A stretch of DNA of 64,000 nt from Lucifuga dentata (GCA_014773175.1 VXCM01003145.1:1-64000); one strand, 5' to 3'; counted from the stretch's first letter, positions 46,969 through 55,485 are shown. The notes: a model not told the origin generated them from the sequence alone. Numbers and translations are program-made.

Positions 46969-47833
46969 AAAACCATCATTTATATTTGCCAACTGACAAT
47001 TTTAAAGGACCATACCACCCATTTTGCATGATTGAACCTAATATATTCAGTTTTCATACACATAACGTTACAGATAATCATTTCCCAAAGCATACTACTG
47101 GAATGGTGAGTTAAAATATTTTTCCCTACCTTCTTTAGTGGTTTTGCATGTTTGAGCCCAATGCACACGTCAGCAGGCGAAACACTGAATTTTAAGGTCA
47201 GTACCACCCGAATATTTAATTTTGTATTTAATTTTTTAACGTGCAAAATGGATGGTATGGTCCTTTAAAGGTCATTCGTGTCACATTTGATGCATGATTT
47301 CCTGAGACCTCTACATCCTCAACATGACCAGTTATTGACCAAAACGCCTTATATCATATCTTAAAAAATGAAAATATTCCAGTTTAAGTCCTGTAGAGTT
47401 ACATGCCCAATATATCAAATGTAACAAAAAATAAAAAATAAAAATCATATATGCAAAACAAAATTCAGATTTTTTCTGAGTTTGTTAAAGGGTTCAATAA
47501 AGAAATAAATTACAAAAAACTACAATTTTCTGATAATTATTTCATGGGTCAGGCTTTACAGAGTTGGAAAATATCCATATTATAATTTACTATAATCTAT
47601 TCATTTGATGCATTATTTAAAAAAGTACTAAAAAAAATTTAAGCTCTGTAACACTTCCTGGATTTTCATGACCATTGGACCCTGCTGATGGAAACACACA
47701 AATACATGAAAAATTAAAATAAGGAGTACCAAAAATGTCTGTATAAACCTACCAAATGAGAGTTCTCTTTTGCCTCTTGCACTTGCTGCACCTGTGGTTC
47801 AGCTACAACTTTTGTGTCCTGGTCAGAAGTCAT
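18986..47833 (-). CDS. larp4b: La-related protein 4B, complete coding region (16 coding exons)
   Basis: Sixteen minus-strand exons join in phase into 768 codons plus stop (human LARP4B, remembered as 738). The N terminus ([19 protein letters not shown]) and C terminus (TPPKSPQ) both match LARP4B. Domains in order: a variant PAM2 motif (LNPNAKAW, residues 35-42) for PABPC1 binding; an acidic proline-rich linker; the La motif (about 153-232) and RRM (about 233-311) forming the RNA-binding module; then a long disordered tail with conserved blocks [20 protein letters not shown] (about 514-533) and [13 protein letters not shown] (662-674). The protein is cytoplasmic, associates with PABP, RACK1 and ribosomes, and promotes mRNA stability and translation (family knowledge). 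It lies head-to-head with gtpbp4. Introns are repeat-rich. Human residues between HL and KVSELNP have no counterpart here, so one short in-frame exon might be missing from this model. Confidence 0.95.
19406..19984 (-). mobile_element. TTAA inverted-repeat element, full length, reversed (copy 5)
   Basis: TTAA flanks at 19402-19405 and 19985-19988. The interior is the reverse complement of copies 3, 4, 6 and 7. It lies in larp4b intron 16, about 95 bp from exon 17 and 165 bp from exon 16. Confidence 0.92.
20149..20260 (-). CDS. larp4b: larp4b exon 16
   Basis: 112 bases, acceptor TTGTTTCAG, donor GTCAGT. Encodes [20 protein letters not shown] and VQVNGAAT, matching the human [10 protein letters not shown] block. 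It is closely bracketed by two oppositely oriented TTAA elements. Confidence 0.95.
20408..20952 (+). mobile_element. TTAA inverted-repeat element (copy 6)
   Basis: The left flank is TTAA, the right is GTAA. A short part of the right inverted repeat is deleted near 20860. It lies in larp4b intron 15, about 147 bp from exon 16, opposite in orientation to copy 5. Confidence 0.9.
21296..21483 (-). CDS. larp4b: larp4b exon 15
   Basis: 188 bases, acceptor TGTTGTTGCAG, donor GTAAGC, ends in phase 2. Starts IVSADIS (human TLSADAS) and is otherwise a poorly conserved Pro/Ser/Thr-rich linker. Confidence 0.82.
21958..22376 (+). mobile_element. hAT-type MITE 1
   Basis: Ends CAGGGATGGGTGAC and GTTGCCCATCCCTG form a hAT-like terminal inverted repeat. 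Eight-base target duplications ATTTAAGG (21950-21957) and ATCTAAGG (22377-22384) differ at one base. It carries GAGCGCCCTCTGCTGATGG at 22236-22254, shared with MITE 2. Confidence 0.9.
22500..22580 (+). mobile_element. Retrotransposon tail (TACTTTATTGTCCCAAG type)
   Basis: ATATACTTTATTGTCCCAAG and AGGGAAATTTGTCTTGGACT resemble the widespread fish LINE/SINE tail TTTATTGATCCC...GGAAATT. A related piece, also in plus orientation, is at 31815-31875. Confidence 0.6.
22945..23115 (-). CDS. larp4b: larp4b exon 14
   Basis: 171 bases, phase 0 to 0, acceptor TTGTCACACCAG, donor GTAAGA. Encodes [20 protein letters not shown] and [11 protein letters not shown], the best conserved part of the C-terminal tail. 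Confidence 0.96.
23371..23395 (-). CDS. larp4b: larp4b exon 13 (25-nt microexon)
   Basis: Acceptor TTCTGCTTCTAG, 25 bases, donor GTAAGT. Encodes the KKRDEKFT block, matching human KKREEKFT. The phase fits exons 12 and 14 exactly. Confidence 0.88.
24691..25260 (+). mobile_element. Non-LTR retrotransposon remnant, ORF end and 3' tail
   Basis: An 86-codon frame contains [20 protein letters not shown] followed by a short Lys-rich end, the pattern (Y/F-R-x3-WN-x-LP) of the C terminus of CR1/L2/Rex1-type reverse-transcriptase ORFs in fish. The downstream GATCCCCAGGAAGATTAGTG and AAATAAACAAATAAACAAAC are typical of such 3' tails. The upstream part is missing. Confidence 0.65.
25268..25764 (+). mobile_element. 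MITE with ATATACTCGACTATAAGCCG ends
   Basis: Left TACCATATATACTCGACTAT and right CTTATACTTGAGTATATCCG are inverted, with AAGCCGACCC repeated near both ends (inner phrases CATATAAGCCGACCC twice). It includes a poly-A tract with the N at 25713. Confidence 0.75.
25825..26091 (-). CDS. larp4b: larp4b exon 12
   Basis: 267 bases, acceptor GACTCTCGCAG, donor GTACAC. Arginine/proline-rich disordered segment including GLLDSPGLF and ERLLNGVRS, and ending SLGMGRGR. Confidence 0.92.
26357..26463 (-). CDS. larp4b: larp4b exon 11
   Basis: 107 bases, acceptor CTCTGTGCAAG, donor GTTTGT. Encodes [14 protein letters not shown] and FKPATSPLT, matching the human VTPFPNTGFINGFT region. Confidence 0.95.
27664..27908 (+). 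mobile_element. hAT-type MITE 2
   Basis: Starts CAGGGATGGGCAAC and ends GTTGCCCATTCAATG. Perfect eight-base target duplications GTCTAAAG lie at 27656-27663 and 27909-27916. It is an internally shortened relative of MITE 1. Confidence 0.93.
27967..28173 (-). CDS. larp4b: larp4b exon 10
   Basis: 207 bases, acceptor TTCTTCCCAG, donor GTAAGA. Encodes [13 protein letters not shown], then the tyrosine/glutamine-rich [16 protein letters not shown] block specific to LARP4/4B. Confidence 0.97.
28827..28880 (-). CDS. larp4b: larp4b exon 9 (RRM end)
   Basis: 54 bases, 18 codons, [18 protein letters not shown], acceptor CCTCATAAAG with a weak pyrimidine tract, donor GTAGGT. The length is a multiple of three. 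Confidence 0.96.
29126..29236 (-). CDS. larp4b: larp4b exon 8 (RRM)
   Basis: 111 bases, phase 0 to 0, donor GTAAGT. Encodes [14 protein letters not shown] and [16 protein letters not shown], nearly identical to vertebrate LARP4B. Confidence 0.97.
29984..30087 (-). CDS. larp4b: larp4b exon 7 (La motif-RRM junction)
   Basis: 104 bases, acceptor TTTTTTCCAG, donor GTTAGA. Encodes [17 protein letters not shown] and the first RRM strand [12 protein letters not shown]. Confidence 0.97.
31269..31405 (-). CDS. larp4b: larp4b exon 6 (La motif)
   Basis: 137 bases, acceptor TTTTCTTCAG, donor GTAAGT. Encodes [20 protein letters not shown] and the winged-helix core up to EILR. Confidence 0.97.
31815..31880 (+). 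mobile_element. Retrotransposon tail, second copy
   Basis: TGTACTTTACTGTCCCAAAG and GGGAAACTTGTCTTGGGCTC match the 22500-22580 tail. Confidence 0.6.
32034..34528 (-). other. larp4b: larp4b intron 5, repeat-rich
   Basis: No additional exon was recognised. It includes a poly-T tract with the N at 32737, poly-A-rich tracts near 32930-32960, and a 765-bp MITE (33614-34378). Confidence 0.5.
33614..34378 (+). mobile_element. MITE with TTAGGCTGGATTTACAC ends
   Basis: Left TTTAGGCTGGATTTACAC and right GTGTAAATCCAGCCTAAA are perfect inverted repeats of 18 bases. Internal TCGGATAT phrases are repeated. A fragment of the same right end is at about 40530-40586. Confidence 0.85.
34529..34616 (-). CDS. 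larp4b: larp4b exon 5 (start of La motif)
   Basis: 88 bases, acceptor TTTTTCAG, donor GTGAGC. Encodes ...[11 protein letters not shown], the first helix of the La motif. Confidence 0.95.
34946..35522 (+). mobile_element. TTAA inverted-repeat element, full length (copy 7)
   Basis: TTAA flanks at 34942-34945 and 35523-35526. Near-identical to copies 3-6. Lies in larp4b intron 4. Confidence 0.92.
35854..36030 (-). CDS. larp4b: larp4b exon 4
   Basis: 177 bases, phase 1 to phase 1, acceptor TTTGCCGCAG, donor GTGGGC. Encodes an acidic proline-rich linker ([14 protein letters not shown] ... PGQDAPHT). The weak similarity to human here is normal for the linker. Confidence 0.85.
36131..36562 (+). 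mobile_element. hAT-like MITE with GGGCC-rich ends
   Basis: The left end CAAGGCCGGCCTGTGG and right end CTAGGGCTGGCCCTGGCAG are roughly inverted, and both inner flanks contain CTAGGGCCCC. Target duplication was not resolved. Confidence 0.55.
37583..38157 (+). mobile_element. Diverged relative of the TTAA element (copy 8)
   Basis: TTAA flanks (37579-37582, 38158-38161), ends AGGATCAT...GGTCCT, and shared TTGGTTTCAGTTCATTC and GTAATCCATCA blocks, but with many substitutions and a different middle. It appears to be an older subfamily. Confidence 0.75.
38289..38442 (-). CDS. larp4b: larp4b exon 3 (PAM2-like motif)
   Basis: Acceptor CTGTTTCCAG, phase 0 to phase 1, 154 bases. Encodes [11 protein letters not shown], a PAM2 variant with tryptophan where canonical PAM2 has phenylalanine, as in LARP4/4B. 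An L1 fragment sits 15 bp upstream of the acceptor. Confidence 0.93.
38473..39390 (+). mobile_element. L1-type LINE fragment with target-site duplication
   Basis: A 162-codon frame (38801-39289) carries [15 protein letters not shown] and [11 protein letters not shown], the N-terminal motifs of an L1-clade reverse transcriptase. A TAG then interrupts, followed by an in-frame [15 protein letters not shown] block. Upstream, degraded frames show [15 protein letters not shown] and RGKII-type L1 linker motifs. It stops at AAAAAAA inside the RT domain. AAAGTTTGGTCAGAG flanks both ends (38458-38472 and 39388-39402), a 15-bp target duplication. It is inactive: truncated at both ends and with stops. 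Confidence 0.88.
41539..41581 (+). repeat. (CA)n microsatellite
   Basis: About 21 dinucleotide units. Confidence 0.95.
42317..42379 (+). repeat. (GT)n-G run-N-(GA)n compound repeat
   Basis: A GT tract, an 11-base G run, an N at 42344 and a GA tract. A similar G run-N-GA tract is at 46907-46964. Confidence 0.9.
45296..45739 (+). mobile_element. TTAA inverted-repeat element, internally deleted (copy 9)
   Basis: TTGA/TTAA flanks; about 130 bp of the left interior is missing between ACTGACAA and CAAGATGTG. Confidence 0.88.
46907..46964 (+). repeat. G run-N-(GA)n repeat
   Basis: An 11-base G run, N at 46918, then about 23 GA units. Confidence 0.95.
47006..47264 (+). mobile_element. TTAA element, short derivative (copy 10)
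   Basis: TTAA flanks (47002-47005, 47265-47268). Both terminal inverted repeats are present, with only about 100 bp of rearranged interior. Confidence 0.85.
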
Positions 47834-47886
47834 GAGCCGTCTGCTTCTTGGCTCCTCAGGGAGAAGTCTCTGTGTCACCACGTAAG
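47753..47886 (-). CDS. larp4b: larp4b exon 2 (start codon)
   Basis: Acceptor GGCCCCCCATAG, then 53 bases of 5' UTR, ATG at 47833-47831, and 27 codons ending ...ENSHL before donor GTAGGT. Ends in phase 0. The start is chosen because MTSDQD is the conserved LARP4B N terminus. Confidence 0.93.
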
Positions 47887-48242
47887 CTATGGGGGGCCAG
47901 AAGGGACAAACAAGTTAGAATCAAAAGCAGATATTCGTCACTTCACTGCAGCATAGTTGTTGCAACAGATGTAAGCTGAAAAAGGGCAGAGGGTAACGTC
48001 CGACAATGACTTTTTGGCTGGCCGGGCAAGTAAACTTTACAAAACTTAACTTTGTGCTTTCATTTAAAACTATTTAAAGACTATTTTAAAGAGTTTTACT
48101 CTCTCAGAAAGTTGGCTGTTGTGTTCATTTCGACTCCAAACTGAAGTTGTACTGACATTTGTCAGGTAATAATTTCAGGCCCCGACAGAAAGTGCAGATA
48201 CATTTGATTCAACATCTCAATTTATGGTTTATGTCACATTGA

Positions 48243-48421
48243 AAGGACCATACCATCCACTTTGCAGGTTTGAGCCTAATATATTCAATTTTCATACATG
48301 TAGGAAAAAATTTTAATTCACCGTTCGAGTAGTATGCTTTGGGAAATGATTGTCAGTAATGTTACATGTATGAAAATTTAATATATTAGGTTCACACATG
48401 CAAAATGGGTGGTATGATCCT
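48243..48421 (+). mobile_element. TTAA element, minimal derivative (copy 11)
   Basis: About 180 bp consisting almost only of the two terminal inverted repeats joined at AGGAAAAAATTTTAATTCAC. Flanks TTGA and TTAA. Confidence 0.85.
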
Positions 48422-49504
48422 TTAACTGCAGCAACGCACTTTGAGCCTAAACACATTTTAAGCTCTTCAAATTTTTAAAGTCTGCCATTAATTTCTACTG
48501 ACAGAAATCTATCAACCACAAAGCTACACAATACACATATATTGAAATAATCACTAAATACTGACCTTTCCGGAAAAAAACAACAACAAAACAAAACAAA
48601 AAAAAAAAAAAAAAAAAAAAAAAAACCCACGTAAACTCTGGCACATTTGATTATTTTAAAACCTTCCACAATCAACTTCAACAAATTCCTCAGCACTTAT
48701 TACATTATTATTATTACACATTAAGTCCTAGGGTTTGTGTATTTAAAGTTTTGTGTATGTATGGCATTTTCTTCCTAACTCTAAAATGATATTGTCTCAG
48801 CTTTGGCCCACAGAATACAATAATAGTGCAGCAAAAACAATCATTTAACTTTTGTTGTGAAATTACTTGAAGGGGTTAAAAGTTGTCAGAATCATAAAGC
48901 TACCTTTTCCATCAATTAATCAAATTTTATTTTAAGTTTTCATTACAAATTCTGAATCATGTTTACACGGAGCAGAGAAGAAGAAAATAAGCTGCCACCC
49001 CAAGCCTATAAGAAACAATTAGGCCTACTTATTATAAATTCCTGTTCAATACATCAATTATTAATTTGCTGGAAATGAAACAAGACTAACCATTGCTACA
49101 TTACAGCCTGTAATTGGGGGAACATCTGTGTGTTAAGCTTGTAACAGGAAGGTTATTGGAATATCTGGACATGAACTTAAAAGCTGGACAAACTTTACAA
49201 TTTAGCTAGAAGAAAAGTCAGAGAATGACCAAACTCATTAGGATTCATCCTCTGGGGACCATGAATGTGAGAATCTGTTTTATAGGAATCTGTTGTAATT
49301 GCTGAGGTCTTTGATGTAAAGTGCTGAACCAACAGATACAGCATCACTAAAGACCTGCTAGTCTGGCTAAACAGAGTGACAGATTCCTACAATGTGTCCC
49401 GGAGCCAATTTCTGATTCAAAACTGCATATTTAGTGTGATCAGCAACACTAAGTACACAAAATAAAACACTAAGTACACTACTAAATGAAAAGCATGTAG
49501 CCTA

Positions 49505-49650
49505 GGGGAATGTTTCTCAATCGTGTTCCTCGAGTACTGCATGTTTCCCAAGTATCCCTGCTCTACCTACACCTGATTAGCTAAATCAGGTGTGTTTATC
49601 TAATCAAGAGTGAACACACCTGATTTGGTTAAGCAGGTGTGCGTAGCTTA
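49505..49650 (+). mobile_element. hAT-like repeat fragment
   Basis: TTTCTCAATCGTGTTCCTCG, CTACACCTGATTAGCTAAAT and CAGGTGTGT are phrases of a common fish repeat. A weaker relative is at 51700-51805 (GCCATCCTGGTTCT, TTAGCTAAAGCAGGTGTT). Confidence 0.5.
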
Positions 49651-50078
49651 AGAAAAAAAAATTAAAGAAAACAGAGAAAAGACAAAGTTGAATGTTAAAA
49701 TCTTTGCAGTGGTAAAACTATAACCAGTAAATGTTTTTTTACCTTGACATGCAACAAAAATGTGTGGTTCAAGTTTACAATAACTCCTCATTCATCTCAA
49801 ACTACTGCGGTTTCAGCATTGACGCTCCGACTGGTAACTATAGCTGCCGCGTTTGACCTCATCATCACATCAGCAGAGAAAGAAGAGGAGGACCCCCCAA
49901 AGTCTAAACGCCCCCTTTTCTATCATGTTGGGAGCTCTCTGTAAAGCATTTATAATCCGCCCAACAATCGGGTGCCTGTCTCTGACACGGGCTCTTGCTG
50001 TGTTTGCATACAAAGCAGAAAAAGAATGGCATGGCTGTAAAGCTGATGACCTTTGATCCACATACTCATTCCCAACAT

Positions 50079-50081
<3 letters not shown>

Positions 50082-50132
<51 letters not shown>
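50082..50132 (+). repeat. (GT)n microsatellite
   Basis: About 25 dinucleotide units. Confidence 0.95.
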
Positions 50133-50133
<1 letters not shown>

Positions 50134-52415
50134 TTCCACTATGATAAATGGCGATAAACACAGATGCTCCCCATCAAATATATTCAGTTATCAAAACAGC
50201 TCCAGAGTGACAAACTGTTTAACGAGATTTAACATGTTTGCCAATTGAAGAGCAAATATAACTTTTCTCTATTTTTAACACACTTTCAAGAGCTCCGCAC
50301 AATGTGGCTCATTAAAACATAATGACACAATATGCTAAATAAATGTGGTTATTTGGTTTAGTTTAACTGGAGTCTGCAGGTTACAGCCAATGATCTATCA
50401 TCCAAGATTTTTAAGTGAGTCAAAATTAAGTCATATTAATTTATGACAGCTGTGATAATTGATTAATTGTTAAAGTCATTAGTCCAGTAAAAACACCAAA
50501 GATTTAATGGTTTAAGCTTCTATGTCTGTAACTTGAATCCCTTTAGGTTTTTGGACTGTTAGACAAACTAATCTGAAGACATCACTGTGCGCTCTGGTAA
50601 CTTAAGTGGCATTTATTTTGACATTTTATAAACTATACAATTGATTAATCAGAAAAATAATCACTACATTAATCTATAAAAAAAAACTGAGTTACAGGAT
50701 ATTTAGACAACTCGTGAGCAAACAACCCTGTTTTGTCATAAAAACCTCACACACTGATCTCTGCACCACATAATACATATGCAACTCTGATAAAAATGCT
50801 AGTTGTATTGGAAAACATACATTACTGTTGTTGTTTGCAACATGTGAAACTCTAGGGCTGATTTTAATCATCTGACTGTATGAAGGATTACACAAGTCAG
50901 AGAAAACTCGACAACTCCCATTTCATAACCCACTGGAAATCTCAAAATGCAAAACTCAATCTTAACAAGGCTGTTTTTCTTTGATATCAAAAAGCGGACA
51001 GTTTTGGAGAAGCTTTTGCTGAACAACAACAATACCTTTACATGTCTGTGATAATGTCATCTGAGGCCTTCTCAGAGTCAACAGGATCAACAACAAAGTT
51101 CACACACCCATAATCTACAATGCAGGCCTTACTACAATTACAGCTGTGAAAAGAACGATGGCATAATGATCAACTAAGCCACAGAATGTATACACGAAAG
51201 TGCAGGAGGTAATAATCAACACTGCTGAGAGCCCCTGCAATGCAGTTTGACCTGACCTGACCCACAAAAAGACTGACAGGGGTCACAGTACAAGTCATTT
51301 CCTAAGCAGATGCAGTGAGTCAATCATAACGTCTAGACAAGGCCCACACCAAAACACACTTTGCTCTACTTGCTTCTTTCCATTCTGGATAACCAGAAGA
51401 AGTGATTTATGCTACTTTATACTATATTCTACGCTGCTGTTCCAAAATACACCAAGAGTGCAACCCCACCAATAAAAAATGCAACAGCTAGCTGACTACT
51501 TTATTTATAGTCCGATGAAACTGTAGTTCGCTTTAGGTAATCTCTAAGCTGAATCTCTTTTGTTACACCACAAAATTACCACTACTAGTTATTGCATTAA
51601 CACCCTAAAGATTCTTTTTCACCCCTTCAGATTTGGTAACTTTTATTCTAAATACTTCAATCTACATGCTAAATCAAATGCTGTGGTTAGATTATTGCAG
51701 TGGTTCGCCATCCTGGTTCTACCACAGCAATGCATATTTTCCATCTCTGTTGATTAGCTAAAGCAGGTGTTGAGATGCTGCAGGACCACAATTGGGAACC
51801 AATGGAGGAGTCAAACGTGGACTGTGTTTACATTGACATTAAGAGGGCAAAAACATTTTAAAACTCAATTTTCATTTGAGGTTTTTTTACGATTTAACTA
51901 TACCAATCAAAATTTTAAAACTCTTGTGGTCAAGAGAAGTCATAACTAGAATAAATTAAAAATTACAGCCTGCCGCGAATCCCTTTTCAGATGTGTGAAA
52001 CCTGCATTCTGTTTGTGGAAACAGAAAAATAAAAAACAAAATCGAAAGATAACTTCGGTTTCGTTTTACCGGTGCAGCGGAGGACGTCCCTCAACCCTGC
52101 ATGACGCCTCGGTGTGTTTATCTTCTTCAAAACAGTCACACACTTAACATTATTTGACTTAACTATACTTGACAATGCCTGCAACTTGTATTAAAGACGC
52201 AATGCAGGCGTATTTAGCAGCTGACACAGCCGAGAAAGACTGCAGTTCACATGCCATGCCCATGCCAAGGGCTATGCATGCCACACTGTCGCCAAAAGTG
52301 TATAATATACAGGCCCTCCGAAGGCGAAATATGGACTACATTTGAATGACAGAGGAACAAAAGGCCAGTCGTCACCATTGGTGTAAAAATACATTACGAC
52401 TTCAATTTAACTCAC

Positions 52416-52600
52416 GCAAGAAAGTCGCAGCCAAGAGTAGTCAGCTGGCTTGCAGCAGCATCCCATGAAAGATGGCGACCTCCGGCGTGATTTCGCGGAT
52501 TCCCCAACCCCCCATCGTTTTGACTCAGGCTAATGTTTAGCCAGCAAGCTAGCCGAACCAGTCTGCTTACAGAGCAGAAACATAACGGAATATGCATACT
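52416..52600 (-). other. larp4b: Possible alternative larp4b first exon (b)
   Basis: On the minus strand, GCTGCGACTTTCTTGC is followed by GTGAGTTAA, a good donor. The exon would contain a YY1-type GTCGCCATCTTTC (52469-52481), a motif often found just downstream of transcription starts. A third donor-like site follows CCGCTGCACCG near 52074. Confidence 0.35.
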
Positions 52601-52641
52601 AATGTTCATTTTGATAAAAGTTTGAAAAGTTTCTTACTCAC

Positions 52642-52720
52642 CTGTCAACTTTCACTGCGCGGTAACGTAAATACTGTGGTGGTAGCGGCAGCTGATGGTG
52701 GTGCTTGACTGAGGCCTTGA
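52642..52720 (-). other. larp4b: larp4b non-coding first exon (a), start approximate
   Basis: On the minus strand, GCGCAGTGAAAGTTGACAG is followed by a perfect donor GTGAGTAAG. The exon lies in a CpG-rich block upstream of the start-codon exon and has no conserved coding potential. The 5' limit is a guess. Confidence 0.5.
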
Positions 52721-53136
52721 ATTGGCTTCCAGGCTAAATACGCAGGGTATTAGCTAGCAGGCTATAACGAGCACGCTAGCTACAAACAACCGGCTTACCG
52801 TACTAAACCTCGCCGCAAATAGTCTATAGGTTTCACAGAAAATATCCAGTTATAGTGTACTAACAAAACAACACCCAAAATGTGTGACACTAGACAGCCC
52901 GACCAGCCTGCAAGCTAGTTAACAAGTAAACTAGCTAAGTGTTAGCTAGGTGGCTAGCTAGCTAGCTTGCCGATCAACTTTGGGCTCGATAAATCTGGCG
53001 CCTGGAATTTCACGCGAAGCAAATTCCTCACGGCCAAACCACAGAGTCCACGGAGAAAACCAAGAAAATCAACCAAGAAACTCTGAAATCGACGAATACA
53101 CGTTACTCGTGTTAAAGCTTCCGATCGATGAAACAC
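52720..53136 (-). promoter_or_regulatory. larp4b: larp4b CpG-rich promoter region
   Basis: CpG frequency is raised from about 52430 to 53120 relative to the AT-rich introns, next to the first exon(s). GCTAGCTA-rich patches lie at 52910-52970. No TATA box is seen. Confidence 0.45.
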
Positions 53137-54250
53137 TGAGTATACTAAGATGAGGGAGAGAGGGTTTTTGGAATGGAGAAATTACCGTTTCCTTTCCCTT
53201 TCGTGTGCAGCACAAAGATCGTCTATGTCGTGGCAGAGGAACCACTCAATAAAAGCTTTCCTCAGGTTTCCAAAAGTGGCCTTTATGATGACCTCAGACA
53301 CTCCTGATAAGCTTCTGTTTCCAAATTCAGAGGTAGTAGAGGCATATATAGACATATGGAATTCAAACAGAAATGATAATATGTCCTGTGCACCAAATGT
53401 CAAATTTGACTATGTCTTTTGACATCTCTGTCATCATAGATAGGGTGTTATGACAGAACAAAAGTTGAATTATTATCAGGAATGTTTTTGATGTTTTTGA
53501 TCAGTTTATTGGCAGAGCTGTTTATTGTAAAGATGAGATTGTTTTCATACAGCCAGGGCAGAATTTGGAAAGAACCAATGACGCATTACTTAGATCCCTG
53601 AAAGAGAGCATTGCATCATTAAAATTATTAGAATTATTTATTTTCTGTACCTTGTTTTGTCTACCTGCAGTGCTTCTTTGTGTTTATGGTCATTATTAAT
53701 CTTTTTTTTTCTTTCTATTCTTTTCCTCCAACTATAAATCATATATTTTTGTATAAACTATATTCCTGGTCACTGCTAAATGATGGGCTGAGGAGGATGC
53801 AGACTGCCATTGTCTCCCAGAAACACCAGCTGCTTCTTTTCCTGTGACTAGGTTTTATGCTATTATCCATAAGATTCCCTCTATGAAGGAACCACAATCA
53901 AAACATTAAAGCATCACTATGGCAACATCAAAAATATGGTCACTGGCTTCATATGAACAACACACCCAGGCACAATTCTTTTAAATTTTTTTCTGGGTTG
54001 GTTAGATCTATGTGGCTTTTTTAATTATTATTTTTTTTTTCTGTGATTTTTTTTAATTTTTTTTTTTTTAATGGAGCTCTATAAAAGGAAATCTTGCATC
54101 GCCGGATCTTCATGACAAGCGATTTGGAGAAATTGTCACCAACTCATCAATGTAACAAGACTTCAGTTTGAGAAACATCTGCCTCTTGAAATGGCACATC
54201 TGGTCAGTTTTCTCCTTAGAATAATGTTGATAATAATAATAATAATAATA

Positions 54251-54316
<66 letters not shown>

Positions 54317-54819
54317 TTAGGAATTTAGGTGCTTTTACATATGAAAATGTTAACATTAATTAATTTTGTGCCAGTGGAATGTGTGGACTGATTAAAAGGA
54401 AAATGATATTGACATGAATCTTTCACAGTTTCAATACTGGGGATCTTTGACACACACATTCACACAATCAACAATGGCAACCTGTTTTAACAGAGTTGTA
54501 AAATATTTGACCTTTAGGGGATAGTGACCAATAATGAGGAAATTATTATTTTAGCCAATTACTCTATTATACCAGGGATGTAATGTATTATACCCTGGTT
54601 TTGTTTGCTAGTGAGCTTGACCAAGTTTTGGTTGTAAATCAGGGCGAAGTCAACCCTATTAAAAACTTTGCCCACCGGCTATCATCGTTCCAATTTTATA
54701 GCAACTTCTTATCTGATTTGGCTGAACATCTTTTTTGAGTTTTTTTAGTTTTAAGGAGTGAGAGCTCTTAGTTTTGTATGTCTGTATTGCAGCGGCGAAC
54801 ACAAAACTTCACACAGGGC
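53137..54819. other. larp4b-gtpbp4 intergenic, left part, no gene seen
   Basis: The open frames at 53150-53422 on both strands have no recognisable domain. Contains poly-T tracts and an AAT/ATT repeat (54226-54313). Confidence 0.5.
54226..54313. repeat. (AAT)n-(ATT)n inverted microsatellite
   Basis: About 19 AAT units with one slip run directly into about nine ATT units, so the two halves are complementary and could fold as a hairpin. Confidence 0.9.
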
Positions 54820-55020
54820 AAGAGTCTCCGCCCCTCCCCCGCTCCTCCCTTCACCTAACAGCGGCTGCTCCTGATTGGTCCAAACTAGGAGGGGGTGCAC
54901 GCGAATACACTCGTGATCGGCTGAAAGTGGGTGTGTTTAACAAGCAGCTGCGCCCGCTGATTGGCTAATTCATTGTCACGGCGTATCATAACAAATATGG
55001 AGTTCTAACCCGGAAGAGCG
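54820..55020. promoter_or_regulatory. Promoter-like block without an assigned gene
   Basis: A CpG-raised island in AT-rich DNA with a GC-box CCGCCCCTCCCCC, two CCAAT boxes (CTGATTGGTCC at about 54870, CTGATTGGCTA at about 54957) and an ETS-like CCCGGAAG at about 55009. It lies 1.2 kb upstream of gtpbp4. It could be a distal promoter or enhancer of gtpbp4, or a promoter of an unrecognised transcript. Confidence 0.4.
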
Positions 55021-55451
55021 GTAAATAATGTAAAATAACGTACTGGCACACATTCTTTAACTCTGGTTATCACATTTTTTTAATGGAAAGTATATCATGA
55101 CACAAATGTTGGCTTTTGATAGAGCTTCCTATTTCCGTGTTAAAAAGTGATTTTACAGAAGGACTGTGGCAAACTGCACGGTTCCAAAAGGCTCCGAAAA
55201 GACGTACACGAGGTTTAACAAATGTATAAGGTGAGGCATTGAAATAAAGTAGTAAATTAACCCCAACCTCTCATTTGTCATTTTTCACATTTTACTTTTT
55301 ACCTGTCACACAGACTTAAGACATTATTTTCCTCAGAGATAAATACCAGCTAAACCATCAAACGTGGTCATTTGGTAACATCTATCACTGTTTTGAAGAC
55401 CTTGCCAGATTCGTCAAAGACTCTTCTAATAAGAGGAAATGGATACAATGA

Positions 55452-55485
<34 letters not shown>

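Larger units (their letters stand above)
48422..52415 (-). other. larp4b: larp4b intron 1, no exon recognised
   Basis: AT-rich. It contains two hAT-like fragments with CAGGTGTG/ACACCTGATT phrases (49505-49650 and 51700-51805), a GT tract (50082-50132), poly-A at 48598-48625, and otherwise unique sequence. Open frames at 49744-50056 have no splice or domain support. Confidence 0.45.

Noticed and set aside
53150..53422. 90-codon plus-strand frame just upstream of larp4b
   Set aside because: No recognisable domain, no promoter or polyadenylation context; the opposite strand is equally open.
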